A DNA stretch of 64,000 nucleotides from Lunularia cruciata (taxonomy: Eukaryota > Streptophyta > Marchantiopsida > Lunulariales > Lunulariaceae): positions 26,226,001 to 26,290,000 of the forward strand of contig OX419757.1 of the NCBI GenBank assembly GCA_948567375.1. Direction: 5' to 3'. Below, in pieces: positions 43,854 through 54,599 of this stretch. A model generated the notes under the pieces. It was not told the origin of the DNA, did no database searches, and saw only the letters and a program-made list of their open reading frames with translations. Position numbers and translations under genes: made by a program. The number at the start of each line of letters is the position of its first letter. The first letter of the stretch is position 1.

Positions 43854-44487
43854 AAGGTCAATGTATATAAGCTTACTTTATGTTCCTTCTCTTCATATAA
43901 AAAGCACCTAGAATCAATCTTTCCTCTAAGTAGTGTAGGTTTTTAGATCCTCTCAACACTCTCTTCAAATTCTATTCTAAACTATATTTTCTTCAAATCA
44001 ACCCCTACAATCACCTCAAACCCTTGAGGAACCTTGCATAATCTAAACTTCCACTCTTGATGGTGCTCCATGCTCCCAAGGTGAGTCTAAATACACAAAT
44101 ATGTTTTTGGTTGACATACTTCTCATGCATGAGAACTCAAATCCCTAGAAATGACATTTCTTTTCAATCTCCTCAACTTGACCCTCTAAATCCTCTACAA
44201 TTTTCCACACACAAGTTCCACTATAGGGATTCCTCCCCAACAAAATTTCAACACTTCATTGAACCATTTGCCCATAGAACCTGTCTACTTATCACACACC
44301 TTCCTAGTTTTGGTCTAAAACCACCCTTCTTTCCAAAAATTCATAACTTTTTGTGCACGAATGATCTCTCTCCAACTTTTCAACCCAAAGGTAGAATATC
44401 TTGCACTGAATTTTCTTAGAAAGTCTCAAAACTCAAAACAAAATGAAGAAATGGGAATACCAACCCCATGCAGTTCCATGCTAGGAC
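43854..44487 (-). pseudogene. A-old leader, upstream part
   Basis: The minus strand is collinear with A-young 41640-42290, including the remnant of the ORF0 zinc-knuckle region (about 43880-43950). Homology fades after 44487. The expected 5' LTR of A-old is not present, so this end was lost or lies outside recognisable sequence. Confidence 0.7.
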
Positions 44488-44654
44488 ATTAAGAGTTTTT
44501 ATAGTATGCCATCTTGGCTATGCCTAAATTTCCCAATTCATCACTTGCTTTTGGAGAGGTTTGTGAGTTTAAGTCAACAAAGGGTTCTAGGGGAGAGACA
44601 TTAGAGTTGTCGTTGATCTGGAGTTGCAGCATCCATATCAATGGAGGAGGTGAG
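44488..44654. other. Unassigned 167 bp between A-old and B-6
   Basis: No match to the other families in the window and no domain was seen. Confidence 0.4.
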
Positions 44655-45005
44655 TGTGGTACCCACATTTTTTGTTTTTGTTCTATTTTGAAGAAGAAGT
44701 GTATAGTTAAAGTCGTATTGAACCCAAATGGCATTGAAAGAAGGAGAATTGTGTCTTTGATTTGCAACCCGATAAAGGGTGATCTCAAGTCAAAACCAAA
44801 TTTTTTGGATCAGACTTGGCCAGAGAAACCCAAAGTAAGGAAAATTCACCCCAGGGTGATCAATCCAATGCAAAGATAGCATAACAAGTTTCCTTTGGAT
44901 TTTTCAATCAAGAAAGGACAAGTAAGAAAACGGCCAAGAAGCAACCAACTAAATCTTGACAGCGCCAAGATGAACTCATGCAAAAGGTGTGAGTTTCAAT
45001 GAAGA
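44655..45005 (+). mobile_element. Family B fragment B-6 (5' end only)
   Basis: It starts TGTGGTACCCACA and follows the non-coding 5' part of the family (GAAGAAGTGTATAG, the CAACCCGATAAAGGG region) with much divergence. Similarity ends near 45005, before the coding part. No duplication could be paired because the right end is missing. Confidence 0.7.
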
Positions 45006-45640
45006 CTGATGGTGTCATGGGTTTCATCTGGTCTTACAAGTGTGTTGAGCACTTGGCTGCTTGTGCTTAGATTGCTCTGGTTGTTAATGACTCAAAGCTT
45101 CTCGTAGTGTGACACTCTCTCTTTACTCATGTATGGTTGGAAATCTCATTCTTGTTAGAGCAATTTTTTTCCAATTGCTCCCGGTGGTAGGCTCTTCTTC
45201 AGGGTTGTGTGTTGGATTCTACTGGCTAGCGTTGACCTTCATAGAACTATTTGTGTTTTGTTAAGTTTGGGTTTGTGGCTCTCTACTCTTGTATGGTCTT
45301 GTTTTCCAATTCTCCTGTTAAGTTTGGGTTTGTGGTTTTGGATCAGGTGGGTTCATGGAACTAGGTCTGGTGGTGTTTATAGAATAGCCCACAAGTGATC
45401 TAATTGGACTCAAACCCGGGCATCCAGATCACTGAATCATGCCATTCACATAGACCAGACTGAGAGCTCCTAAAATAGAGTCCTTCCCTTGATGCTATTC
45501 ATAGATCAAAACACACACATTTGCTCACAAGGGAGATCATATTTATTAGAATACCAAGCCATGCAGTTTATAAGTTTTGGAGGAAGCCAAACACCACTAG
45601 TCTAAACAGTGACCACACCTAAACCCACCAACTGTCCAAG
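45006..45640. other. Unassigned stretch
   Basis: No coding domain is seen. A GTTAAGTTTGGGTTTGTGG direct repeat occurs near 45260 and 45320. Confidence 0.35.
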
Positions 45641-45664
45641 CAATTTGCTCAAGCAATTCTTCTC

Positions 45665-45800
45665 TTCCTTGTCCTATCACAGTCAAGCAACTCTCACTCA
45701 AAAAATTCTCCTCTTGTATGTCTTGTCATAGTCAAGGAACTCTCACTCAAAAGTTCTTCTCTTGTATATCTTGTCACAATCAAGGCCTAAACTCTCCTTT
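45665..45800. repeat. Tandem repeat of about 50 bp, three units
   Basis: Units share TTCTCCTCTTGTATGTCTTGTCA followed by TAGTCAAGGAACTCTCACTCAAAA, with moderate divergence. It is at the start of the pyrimidine-rich tract. Confidence 0.6.
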
Positions 45801-46950
45801 TATCCAGATCTAAACATTGCTCAGTCCAGTTTGAGCCACTTCCAAGGATTCTTTTCTTCATCTTACCTCTCTGTCCAGTCACATTCAGGCTTTCACTTCA
45901 ACCTTCTTCTTAGTAGCACCTCCTCTCAAAACCCCTACTCAAACTCAGGTATCTTTTAAAAATTTCTCCCTTTTGTCTCTCTTGTTTAGGCCTTCTCCCC
46001 CAGCAACACTTTCTCTCTGTTCAGTCCAGACTTTCCCCTCAAAGGTTCCCTTGCCCAAACCTCATTTTCTTAGATACCCTATCCTTGAGAATTCCTCCCT
46101 ACCTCCCTTTCCTGTTCTGCCTCTCTTCAGCTAGAGCCTTACCCTTCCACGTTCCTCCTATCACATCACCCTCTCCTACTCATGTTTGTTCAGACATTAT
46201 CCTCAAAAATTCTCCTTTTCCTCTTGTGCCATCACTCACTCTTCTTTGATGCACTTCTGCTCTGCACTGTCATAGCCAAGTCCTTTAAACAAGCTTTTTC
46301 TCTCAATGGTTCTTCTCCTGTATATCTCTCTTCTCTCCTCTTCTTTGTCATGACATTGTCCAAAGGCAGACCCCTTCCTTGAAGCTCTTCCTCCCTTCTC
46401 TTGAACTCTATCCTCTCTACAGGCCAAAAGCCCTCTCCTCAAAGTTTATGCCCTTCCAATTCCCCTGATCCGCCAAATCTTCCTCCTCTCTCCTAGCAGC
46501 CTTTCCATCCCTACAGCCACAACCATTCCTTCAAGAGAATTCCCAATCCTCCTATCCTTCTTCCCTTTGAAAATTCCCTTTTGCAACCCATTCCCTCGAG
46601 CCCTCACATTTTGATTCCTCTCTCTCTTTATGGCTTGCAAGAACCTTCACCCTAGAAATTCTCTCCTTTCTCTTCTCTAGGTCTTACACAAACCTTTCAT
46701 TGTTCAGCCAAGTCACTTTCTCTCAATTATTTCTCCATTCTATTCTAGCCAACCCTAAGTCACTCTCCTTAGAAGATTTACCTTTCTCTCCACTCAACCC
46801 TCAGCCCTCTTGAAGCATGACTCTCCCAGTTCAGACCAGATCAGGCCTTCCCTCTCCTCAAACCCTCCTCCCTGCAACACACACCCCTACTGCCCTCACT
46901 CTCTAGTTCTCTTCCTCTTTGTTCCTCCTTCTTATCCAAGCCTGTTTAGC
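45801..46950. other. Pyrimidine-rich tract
   Basis: The plus strand is strongly C/T-rich over more than 1 kb. Short open frames on the minus strand reflect the purine bias (Arg/Glu/Lys/Gly) and do not resemble proteins. It may be an old untranslated or LTR region. Confidence 0.5.
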
Positions 46951-46952
46951 CC

Positions 46953-47335
46953 TTCACTAAACTTCTCTCCTCTCAAAGAGTCTCTCCTACAAACCCTCAT
47001 GCTTCAAAGTTTTTTTTTGCCTTGTCACAACCTTTCACTAAACCTCTGCCCTCTTGAAGAGTCTCTTGCAAACCCTCATGTGCTTCAAAGGTTTTCTCCT
47101 TTGGCCCTATCACAGCCTTTCACTAAACCTTTTCTCCTCTTGATGAGTCTCTCCTGCAAACCTTCATGCTTTGAAATTTTTCTCTAACCTGTCACAGCCT
47201 TTCACTAAACCTCTGCCTTCTCAAAGAGTCTCTATTGCAAACCTTCATGCTTCAAAATTTTTCTTTACCCCATCATAACCTTTCACTAAACCTCTACCCT
47301 CCTGAAGAGTCTATCTTGCCAACCCTCATCTCTCT
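46953..47335. repeat. Tandem repeat of about 82 bp, five units
   Basis: TTCACTAAAC occurs at 46953, 47034, 47119, 47201 and 47282 (spacing 81, 85, 82, 81). Each is followed by CT-rich sequence, GAGTCTCT, CAAACCCTCATGCTTCAAA and TTGTCACAGCC. This is a minisatellite-like block inside the pyrimidine-rich tract. Confidence 0.85.
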
Positions 47336-47511
47336 CTTTCTCCCTTCTCTTGTGTCCAGTGCAAAACCCTCTCCTCTCAAACCTCCTTCCTTCTTGTCAC
47401 TCCCCTATCATTGGTTCTCTAGCTCATGCACACCTTCCCATTTGAAAATCTCCTCTCCTATCAACCTTTGAAAATCTCCTCTCCTATCAACCACGGTCCA
47501 ACCTAAAACTC

Positions 47512-49240
47512 TATGACAATCCATTAAATATCACTTTTGCGGTAATCAGGTAAGTAAAGTTTGTTCCCATAGATATACTGGTCAAAATTGGTCAAATACA
47601 AAGCAAAGTAAAAATCTTAGCTCTTCTTGGTTACGGCTTTAATCTCTCAAGTAAAAACAACACCTAGAAGAGAGTAACAAGCATCGACTTGTAGACTCAT
47701 CACAACAATTTGTCACACTTAATCACAACTCCATCAAATCTTTCCAAAAGATCTTGATTGTGATGATTCAGTCTCTCCCAAAAATGGCACTTCACTCCAA
47801 AACTGCTTTGCCTTAGAATTTTGTTTTGTCCCTCCATTGAAGGCACAACTTCCTTGATCATAATTGCTTCACATCAACACTACATTGCACTCACAACTGT
47901 AGAATACTACCAACACTACAATTTCTCTCAAATCTATCAAGGCATTGCTCTGATTGCACTTCACTTAGGATGAAACACACAAAATGAAGATCAAGGCTAC
48001 GAAATCCAACATCCAACAAACACATTGACTTGCACTTCAAAATTCTCCACACACTCACAAAAACACACAGAGCGTTGATACTCAGAATTAAGCTCAAGTG
48101 ACGAGCACTGAAATCAACACTTTGCTTTATCTATTCTCAAAAATTATAAGCATTGAAAAACATATGACTACAAATGCTCCCTTTAAATAGTGAAGCTCTT
48201 CAACAATTATCTAACAACTATACCGTTCTACAACAACTTTTCCTACCTATAGATCCAAACTGACAATGCACCTCTTCAAATCTCAAAACTATTACTACTC
48301 CAATCCAATGTCTACTTCTTCCTCGGCTTCCAAACCCAATCCCAAAGTAACCTCACATACTACTCTATCCTCAAGTTTCAAAACTTCTAATTCTTCTTCT
48401 AATTCTAACACTTCTTCTTGATCTGCAATTCTTGTCATGGGTAACATTTTGAACTCTTTATCTTCTAACCCACTCTTCTCTAATATCTCCAATGGTAACT
48501 CCGAAGATATCTATACTCATATCTCATCTACTTTGAGCTTCACTCTTACATCCTTCCGAAGTTATCTATCTCTAACTTAACTAAATCTAATCTAATTGTG
48601 ATATTGTCTTCCACTTCCAATATCTTCCTATCTACATGAGTTCTGAGACTAATTATCAAAGCATTCAAATCCTTATCCTTTGCATTTCTTCTCCTCATCT
48701 CTTGCACCAACAACCTTAACTCATGCAATCTCATTTCTTCAATCTTCACATTGGCTTTTGTGCTCAACATCACATCATCTTTACTATGATCTCCTTCAAT
48801 GGTTCAAACCTCATCCTTCTCTCCCGTTCTCGATCCACTTGCCAATCTTCCCTATACATTGCCAGTTCTGCCTCAAATTTGGCTTTCATTGTCTCCTTCT
48901 CCTTCTTCTAAACCATCTTCTCTTCTAGATCACGAAGTAACTCCCTTAATCTTTCTTCCTCTCTATATCTCACTGTCAACTCTCTTTCCCAGAGCTGCTT
49001 CTTCTCTTCTACACTCTCCATCACTCTATCAAGCTCTTGCTCCTCTGCTACTCTTGCCATAGCATAGTGATTTCTAATTGTGAATCAACAAACTGTTGTT
49101 TCAAGATTTCATACTCAGCTATCTGCCTTTCTCTTGCTATGACATTCTACTCTATTTTCCTCTCTTTACTTCCCACTTCCTTCTTTAAATTGTCAATTAC
49201 TTGGTTTTCCACTACTGCATCTACTCATAGTACTTCCTTT
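47512..49240 (-). mobile_element. Family B fragment B-7 (3' half)
   Basis: It begins TATGACAATCC (a decayed TGTGACAACCC) at 47512 and carries the non-coding end and the C-terminal coding half. It breaks off near 49240, where gypsy family F sequence begins. Coding remnants are 48295-48492 (conserved GLGLEAEEEVDIG tail) and 48546-48773 (LHELRLLVQEMRRR, LRTHVDRKILEV), plus coiled-coil sequence to 49200. No duplication could be paired. Confidence 0.8.
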
Positions 49241-49249
49241 GAAGTAGTT

Positions 49250-50548
49250 CTAAAACCATAATTATGACAAAGCAAGGCTATGTGTAGAGGTGCATTTGGT
49301 GTGATGGTACTGAACACATCAAGAAGGATTGTGGGGACTTTGTTAATACTATTCAGCAAGGAGTGTTTTGTGAAATGATGTGAAAATTGCTTTGAAAGAG
49401 ATAGATGAAATCCTAGAAACCAATTTTGAGAAAGGAGGAATGCATAATGTGTTGGAGTGTTTCCTATCACAACAAGCAACTACATCAGTTGAGGCCACGG
49501 CCTATGGAGTGGAGGTAGTAGAGGATGGAGATGAAGCATTTGTGAAGCATGTAGATATGGAAAACATGTGGAGCAATGTTCTACACATGATGGAGAAGGA
49601 AGACACCACAAGAGGACAAGTACTACAGGTTGCTACTAGAATCAAGCATGCCACTAAATGGGATCAGTAAAGAGAAAGGAGAAGGAGAAGGATAAACCAC
49701 CTACTTATAAGCTTCAATCTAATATTGAAGCGGCTATTGACCTAAAAGGAGTATTAGAATAGACAATACTCAATGCCAATGTGGAGTTTACTCTTTGGGA
49801 GATCCTTGGGATTACCAAGAAGGAGTTTCAAGATGTCATCATTGACACCATCAAGTGGAAGTGGAAATTGATTGGAGAAACTGCTCTATCAAATGCTCTT
49901 GATAATACGATTACTAAAGAAGAGGAGTTAGAGCTAGCTCAAAACTAGAACAACTGTAAGGTTAGATTTGCAACGGATGAGGATGACAATGGGATCTCTA
50001 GCCACTATACTAGAACATACTATGCCAAAGCTACCACCAAAACCTTGGTCAAGATAGGCAACATGACAGAGTGTGTGGTTGCCCTTATCAATCATAGATC
50101 AAAAATTAACATTGTTGCCAAGGAGCTCTACAAGCTTGAGAATTGGACAATTAATATAGAGCATGGTTGGGTGATTAGAGTTGCAAATAACACCAAGGAG
50201 AGCTCTATGGTTCCTACCTAGATGGTTACTAAATAAAACTTCTTTGTCACAAGACAAAATCATATTTGAAGATCCTTGGACAATTGTATATTACAATGGT
50301 AAGGATGGAGACCAAAGTCCTTGATGATGGTTCTGCCTATTCTCAAATCAAAAGCCAAGATGGCAAAAAAGTAGTGCATTCTCACTATACTTACAACCAT
50401 GAGTGCAACCAAGATTACTTGAGGAGTGGTACTCTACCTAAAGTGATGGTGGGGTTCAAGGATTTTTTCCAAGTATCACTATAGGCCAAGAATATATTGG
50501 TACATTAGAGAATATGCTCTCATTTCAAAGGAGAAGTACCTTATATAT
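49250..50548 (+). pseudogene. Family F gypsy gag and protease (decayed)
   Basis: The plus strand has a nucleocapsid knuckle CIWCDGTEHIKKDC (C-X2-C-X4-H-X4-C) near 49290-49335. A gag/linker region follows (open frame 49380-49670), then a retropepsin-like region near 50080-50480 with VALINHRSKINIVAKELYK (active Asp apparently changed) and METKVLDDGSAYSQIKSQDGK. The wording differs from families A, C and E. The RT should follow, but element B-8 is inserted at 50549. The later domains of this family lie at 58562-60533. Confidence 0.7.
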
Positions 50549-53500
50549 TGTGACAACCCAACAAATATCACTTTTGCGGTAATTGGGTAGGTAAAGTTTG
50601 TTCCCGTCAAGATATGAGTCAGAATTGGTCAAATACGAAGTCAAATAGTAACATGTAGTTCTTCTTGGTTGAGTCTTTAACCTCTCAGGTAGAAACCACA
50701 CCCAAAAGAGAGTAACAAGCACTGACTTGCAGTCTTGTCACAAATTCATACTCCTTACTCACAACTCCATCAATTCTTTCCAAACAATCTTGATTGTGAT
50801 GATTCAAGCTCTCTAGAAAATGGCACTTCACTGCAAAACAACTTTGCCTCAGATTTTTGTTCCACTTCTCCACTGAAGGCACAACTTCCTTGATCAAAAT
50901 TGTTTCACATCAACTTCACACTGCATTCACAAATGCAGAATACTACCAACACTACAATTCCTCTCAGATCTGTCAATGCATTGCTTTGATTGCACTTCAC
51001 TCAGGATCAAACACATAGAATGAAGATCAAGGCTACGGAATCCGACATCCAACAAGCACATTGACTTGCACTTTGAATTTCTCCACACACTCACAAACAT
51101 AGACACAAAATTGATACTCAGAATCAAGCTCAAGCAACGAGCAGTGCTTCATAGCAGTTTGCTTTATCTATTCTCAAAAATTATGAGCACTAAACAACAT
51201 AAGACTGTGAATGCCAATCTTAAATAGTGAAGCAATAGACAGTTCTAACAACTATACCATTTCCTAGCAACTCTACAAACATGTAGATCCAAAATGACAA
51301 TGCACCTCTTCATATCTACCTCTTCAAATCTCAAATCTGTTTCTAATCCGATCCAATGTCTACTTCTTCTTCGGCTTTCAAACCCAAACCCAAAGTAACT
51401 TTACTTCCTACTTCTCTTTCCTTGGGTTTCACAACTCCTAATTCTTCTACCAAATCTAGCAGTTCTCTTTCCTGATCTGAAATTCCACTAGTGGGTAATC
51501 TATCTAACTCTTTATCTCTTGACCCTCTCTTCTCTAATGTCTCCAATGGTAACTCCAAAGACATTTGCACTCCTACTTCATCTACTTCAGGTTTTGCTCT
51601 AATATCCTTCCAAAGTTTATCTATCTCTAATTTCACTAAGTCTAATCTAATCGTGATATTGTCTTCTACTTCCAATATCTTCCTATCTACACGAGTTTGG
51701 AGATTGATCAACAAAGCATTCAAGTCTGTGTCCTTTGCATTTCTCCTCCTCGTCTCCTGCACCAACAACTTCAACTCGTGTAGTCGCGTTTCTTCAATAC
51801 GCACACTGGCCTCTATACTTAGCATTGCATTCATCCGGATTACGATCTCCTTCAATGGCTCCAATCTCATTTTCCTCTCCCATTCTTGATCTGCAAGCCA
51901 ATCCTCTCGGTACATTGCTAATTTTGCTTCAAACTTGGCTTTCACAGCCTCCTTCTCCTACTTCTGTACAATCTTCTCCTCCTGATTGCGAATTAACTCT
52001 CTCAACCTCTCTTCTTCTCTATATCGCACTGTCAACTCTCATTGCCACAGCTGCTTCTTCTCTTCTACACTCTCCATCACTCAATCGAGCTCTTGTTCCT
52101 TCTCGGCTACTCTTGCCATAGCATGGATTATCTCTAATCTCAAATCAGCAAATTGCTGCTTCAAGATTTCATACTTAGCTACTTGTCTTTCCCTTGCTAT
52201 CAACTCCTCCCAATTCCTTGCTTCTCTCTTCAAGTTCTCAATTACTTGATTTTGTACTATTGCATCTACTCATAGTACTTCCTTTTCCTCCTCTCCTCGG
52301 ATTATACTCTTCTTCCATTCTGAGTTCTCTTCTTCCAATCAGGCCAACACCTGCAACACAGTCTTCACCTTCGGACACTTTGATTGCATCTCCCTCTTCC
52401 CATGTTCTAACTTCACCAATAAGGGACACACAATCTCCTGCAGGTACTCCACTTCTTCACTCATGGCTACTTTGACTTGCGGAGTGATCTCCTTCTTTAC
52501 CTCTTCTTCTCTCGATACCCACCTTCTTAGTTGCAGTCGTTGTACTCAGAATAGACGCCTCACTTCCCAAACTTGCATTCTCCTCTTCTCTTACCTTGCT
52601 TGGACCCGCTTCACACTTTGCCTTTTGCCTGGAACAAACTCCTCTTTGAATGGTAACTTTTCTCTCCTCCTACGCTGGCACTTCACCTTCTAACTTCACG
52701 TTACCTTCCTCCTCTATCTCCATCCTAGCTTCTTCTTCTTCTTCTTCTCCTCCATCCTTGCTATCACTACTTGTGTCTCCACTCTGCAGTGTGAGCTTGA
52801 GTTCTTCTTCTCTTTTTGAGTCTTCAGACTTGCACTCACCTTTGCACTCCGATTCTTCCTCCGACGATGCTACTACCACCATACCTTTCCTCGGGTTTAC
52901 CCTTCTGGTCTTCCGAGCTCTTACTTTCTTGACATCTTCTCCTTCTCCTTGTCGACTCTTCTTCTTTGACTTTGGAGTACTCACGTCCACCTGCACACTC
53001 TTCCCTGTCTGCACGTAGTACTCATCGCTGCTCTTGATTTGAAGAATGTACTGCTATTCCTCCGTGTCGACCTCCTTTCTTAAGTTGGGATGGAAATGCA
53101 ACACCATTTTGTTGCGCTCTGCCACATTGAGCAAGTTCAGCCCTAGCTAAAAATGTGTTGCAAAAGGCACAATGTAATGTGGAAGTGATTTATACTGCAA
53201 ATTCCACACCATCTGTTGTGTTTGCCCATGGAAGCACTTTGCCCAGTTAATCAACTCTCTTGCAAACATTTTATGGAAGAACACCGCTTGGTGCTTCATC
53301 ACATAAGTTGTTCTCTCCGGCTTCAGGATCACCATGAGAGCACTCATGATCCCTCGCTTGATAGGATCCTTGTAACTCTCTACTTTGTATCCATTCTTCA
53401 TTCGCTTCAAAGAAAATGCATCTCTCACTTCTTGGGTTTCTTTTGCTACCTCATCCTTCCCCAAGAACGTGGCACATTGCTCCATGCATGCTTCTCTTCC

Positions 53501-54307
53501 GAGTACTAATCTCCAATCCGACTCCATCCAGCGAGCTGGATTACCTCTCTTCCCCTCTTCCTCAGAGCCATCAAGACATCTACTCTTGATTATGTCAGTC
53601 ATGAATCCAGGAAAGCTCACATTCCAGTGCCACGCCAAGAATGTGATCCGAAGTCGGCTCAAGACTTCAATTCTTGTGATCACATCTAACCTCCAAATTG
53701 CATGATTCCTCACTGCAAATTTGGAGTTCTTCTTCCCTCCTCCCATCTTTCTTTCTTCCTCACTAGGTTGGGGACTATTCTTCCTACTGACTCTCAGATT
53801 AGCTCTCTTGAATTCTCCTCTACACACCAACGCGTCTTTGACTCTACTTCCCTTCCTGCAAGATGACTTCTTAACGGCAAAGGAAAATTGCTTGTCATTG
53901 CTTCGTCTTTAGCCCAATTTTTATAGTCTCACCTTCTTTGTCTCTCTTCAATTTGAGTTCCTACCAAGAAATCACACCTCTTGCATGCTCCTATCATTGT
54001 CAAGTGTCCTTCATGCGTATGATTGCCAGTTTTTGAACGGTCCCTTCTTGATTTTCTTGCCCCGAAGGAAAGTTGTTACTCTGTTCTCACCTCGGGTTGA
54101 GCACCCCCGATACAAAGACTTCTTACTTCGGGTTGTATGCTGACATGGCAATTCTAAGTACTTTGCCTCATGACTTGAAGCCACATTACCTTGAGTTTCA
54201 TCCCAAAGACTCTTTTCTTTGCCTTCTTTGGCCATACAGGCACAATCCAACTTCTCTATACACTTCTTCTTCTTCATTTAAAAAATAAATAAAATGTAGG
54301 TACCACA
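50549..54307 (-). mobile_element. Family B unit B-8 (complete, 3759 bp)
   Basis: It begins TGTGACAACCC at 50549 and ends TGTAGGTACCACA at 54307. The duplication TATAT is exact (50544-50548 and 54308-54312). The length is within 4 bp of B-3 and B-4. It is inserted in family F. Confidence 0.94.
51343..53897 (-). pseudogene. B-8 copy of the family B protein gene
   Basis: It reads on the minus strand. The counterpart of the conserved start is near 53897. The N-terminal domain is open at 53147-53830 (VRNHAIWRLDVITRIEVL, ITFLAWHWNVSF, KNGYKVESYKD, WAKCFHGQTQQM) and ends in a premature stop just before the LGLNLLN block. The basic/acidic part is at 52670-53014, the helical middle at 52238-52429, and the coiled coil at 51343-51945 with the conserved EEEVDIGSD end. 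Few breaks separate these segments, so B-4 and B-8 together are the best guide to the ancestral order. Confidence 0.75.
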
Positions 54308-54590
54308 TATATATGAACAATGAGGTTTTCTTAGGGTGGGTTTAGTGCATACACATAACTTGCCAATTTGCACAAATGAGAGCTAGCAAAAAGTTGTGGA
54401 AGAACATGAAAAAGAGTTAAAAAGAGTGTGGTTAATTGATGTGGATGACACATACTAAGGGTATACATGGAGATAGGGTTGAAGGATCCTCTAGGAGAGC
54501 TCAAGAGGATGGAACTTGATTGGAAGTAGATTGATGATAGCGGATGGTAGAAAGAGTTCTCCACTCCGTACCTTATATCTTATTACCTTC
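54308..54590. other. Unassigned stretch, probably family F remnant
   Basis: This lies between B-8 and chromovirus C and should continue family F after its protease. I can read no RT motif in it. Family F's RT was probably lost when C inserted or by later deletion. Confidence 0.35.
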
Positions 54591-54599
54591 AAGATTGGG

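Noticed and set aside
45762-47471. Several plus-strand frames rich in Ser, Leu and Pro, up to 125 codons
   Set aside because: They arise from the pyrimidine-rich composition and from the 82-bp repeats; no domain or conserved start.
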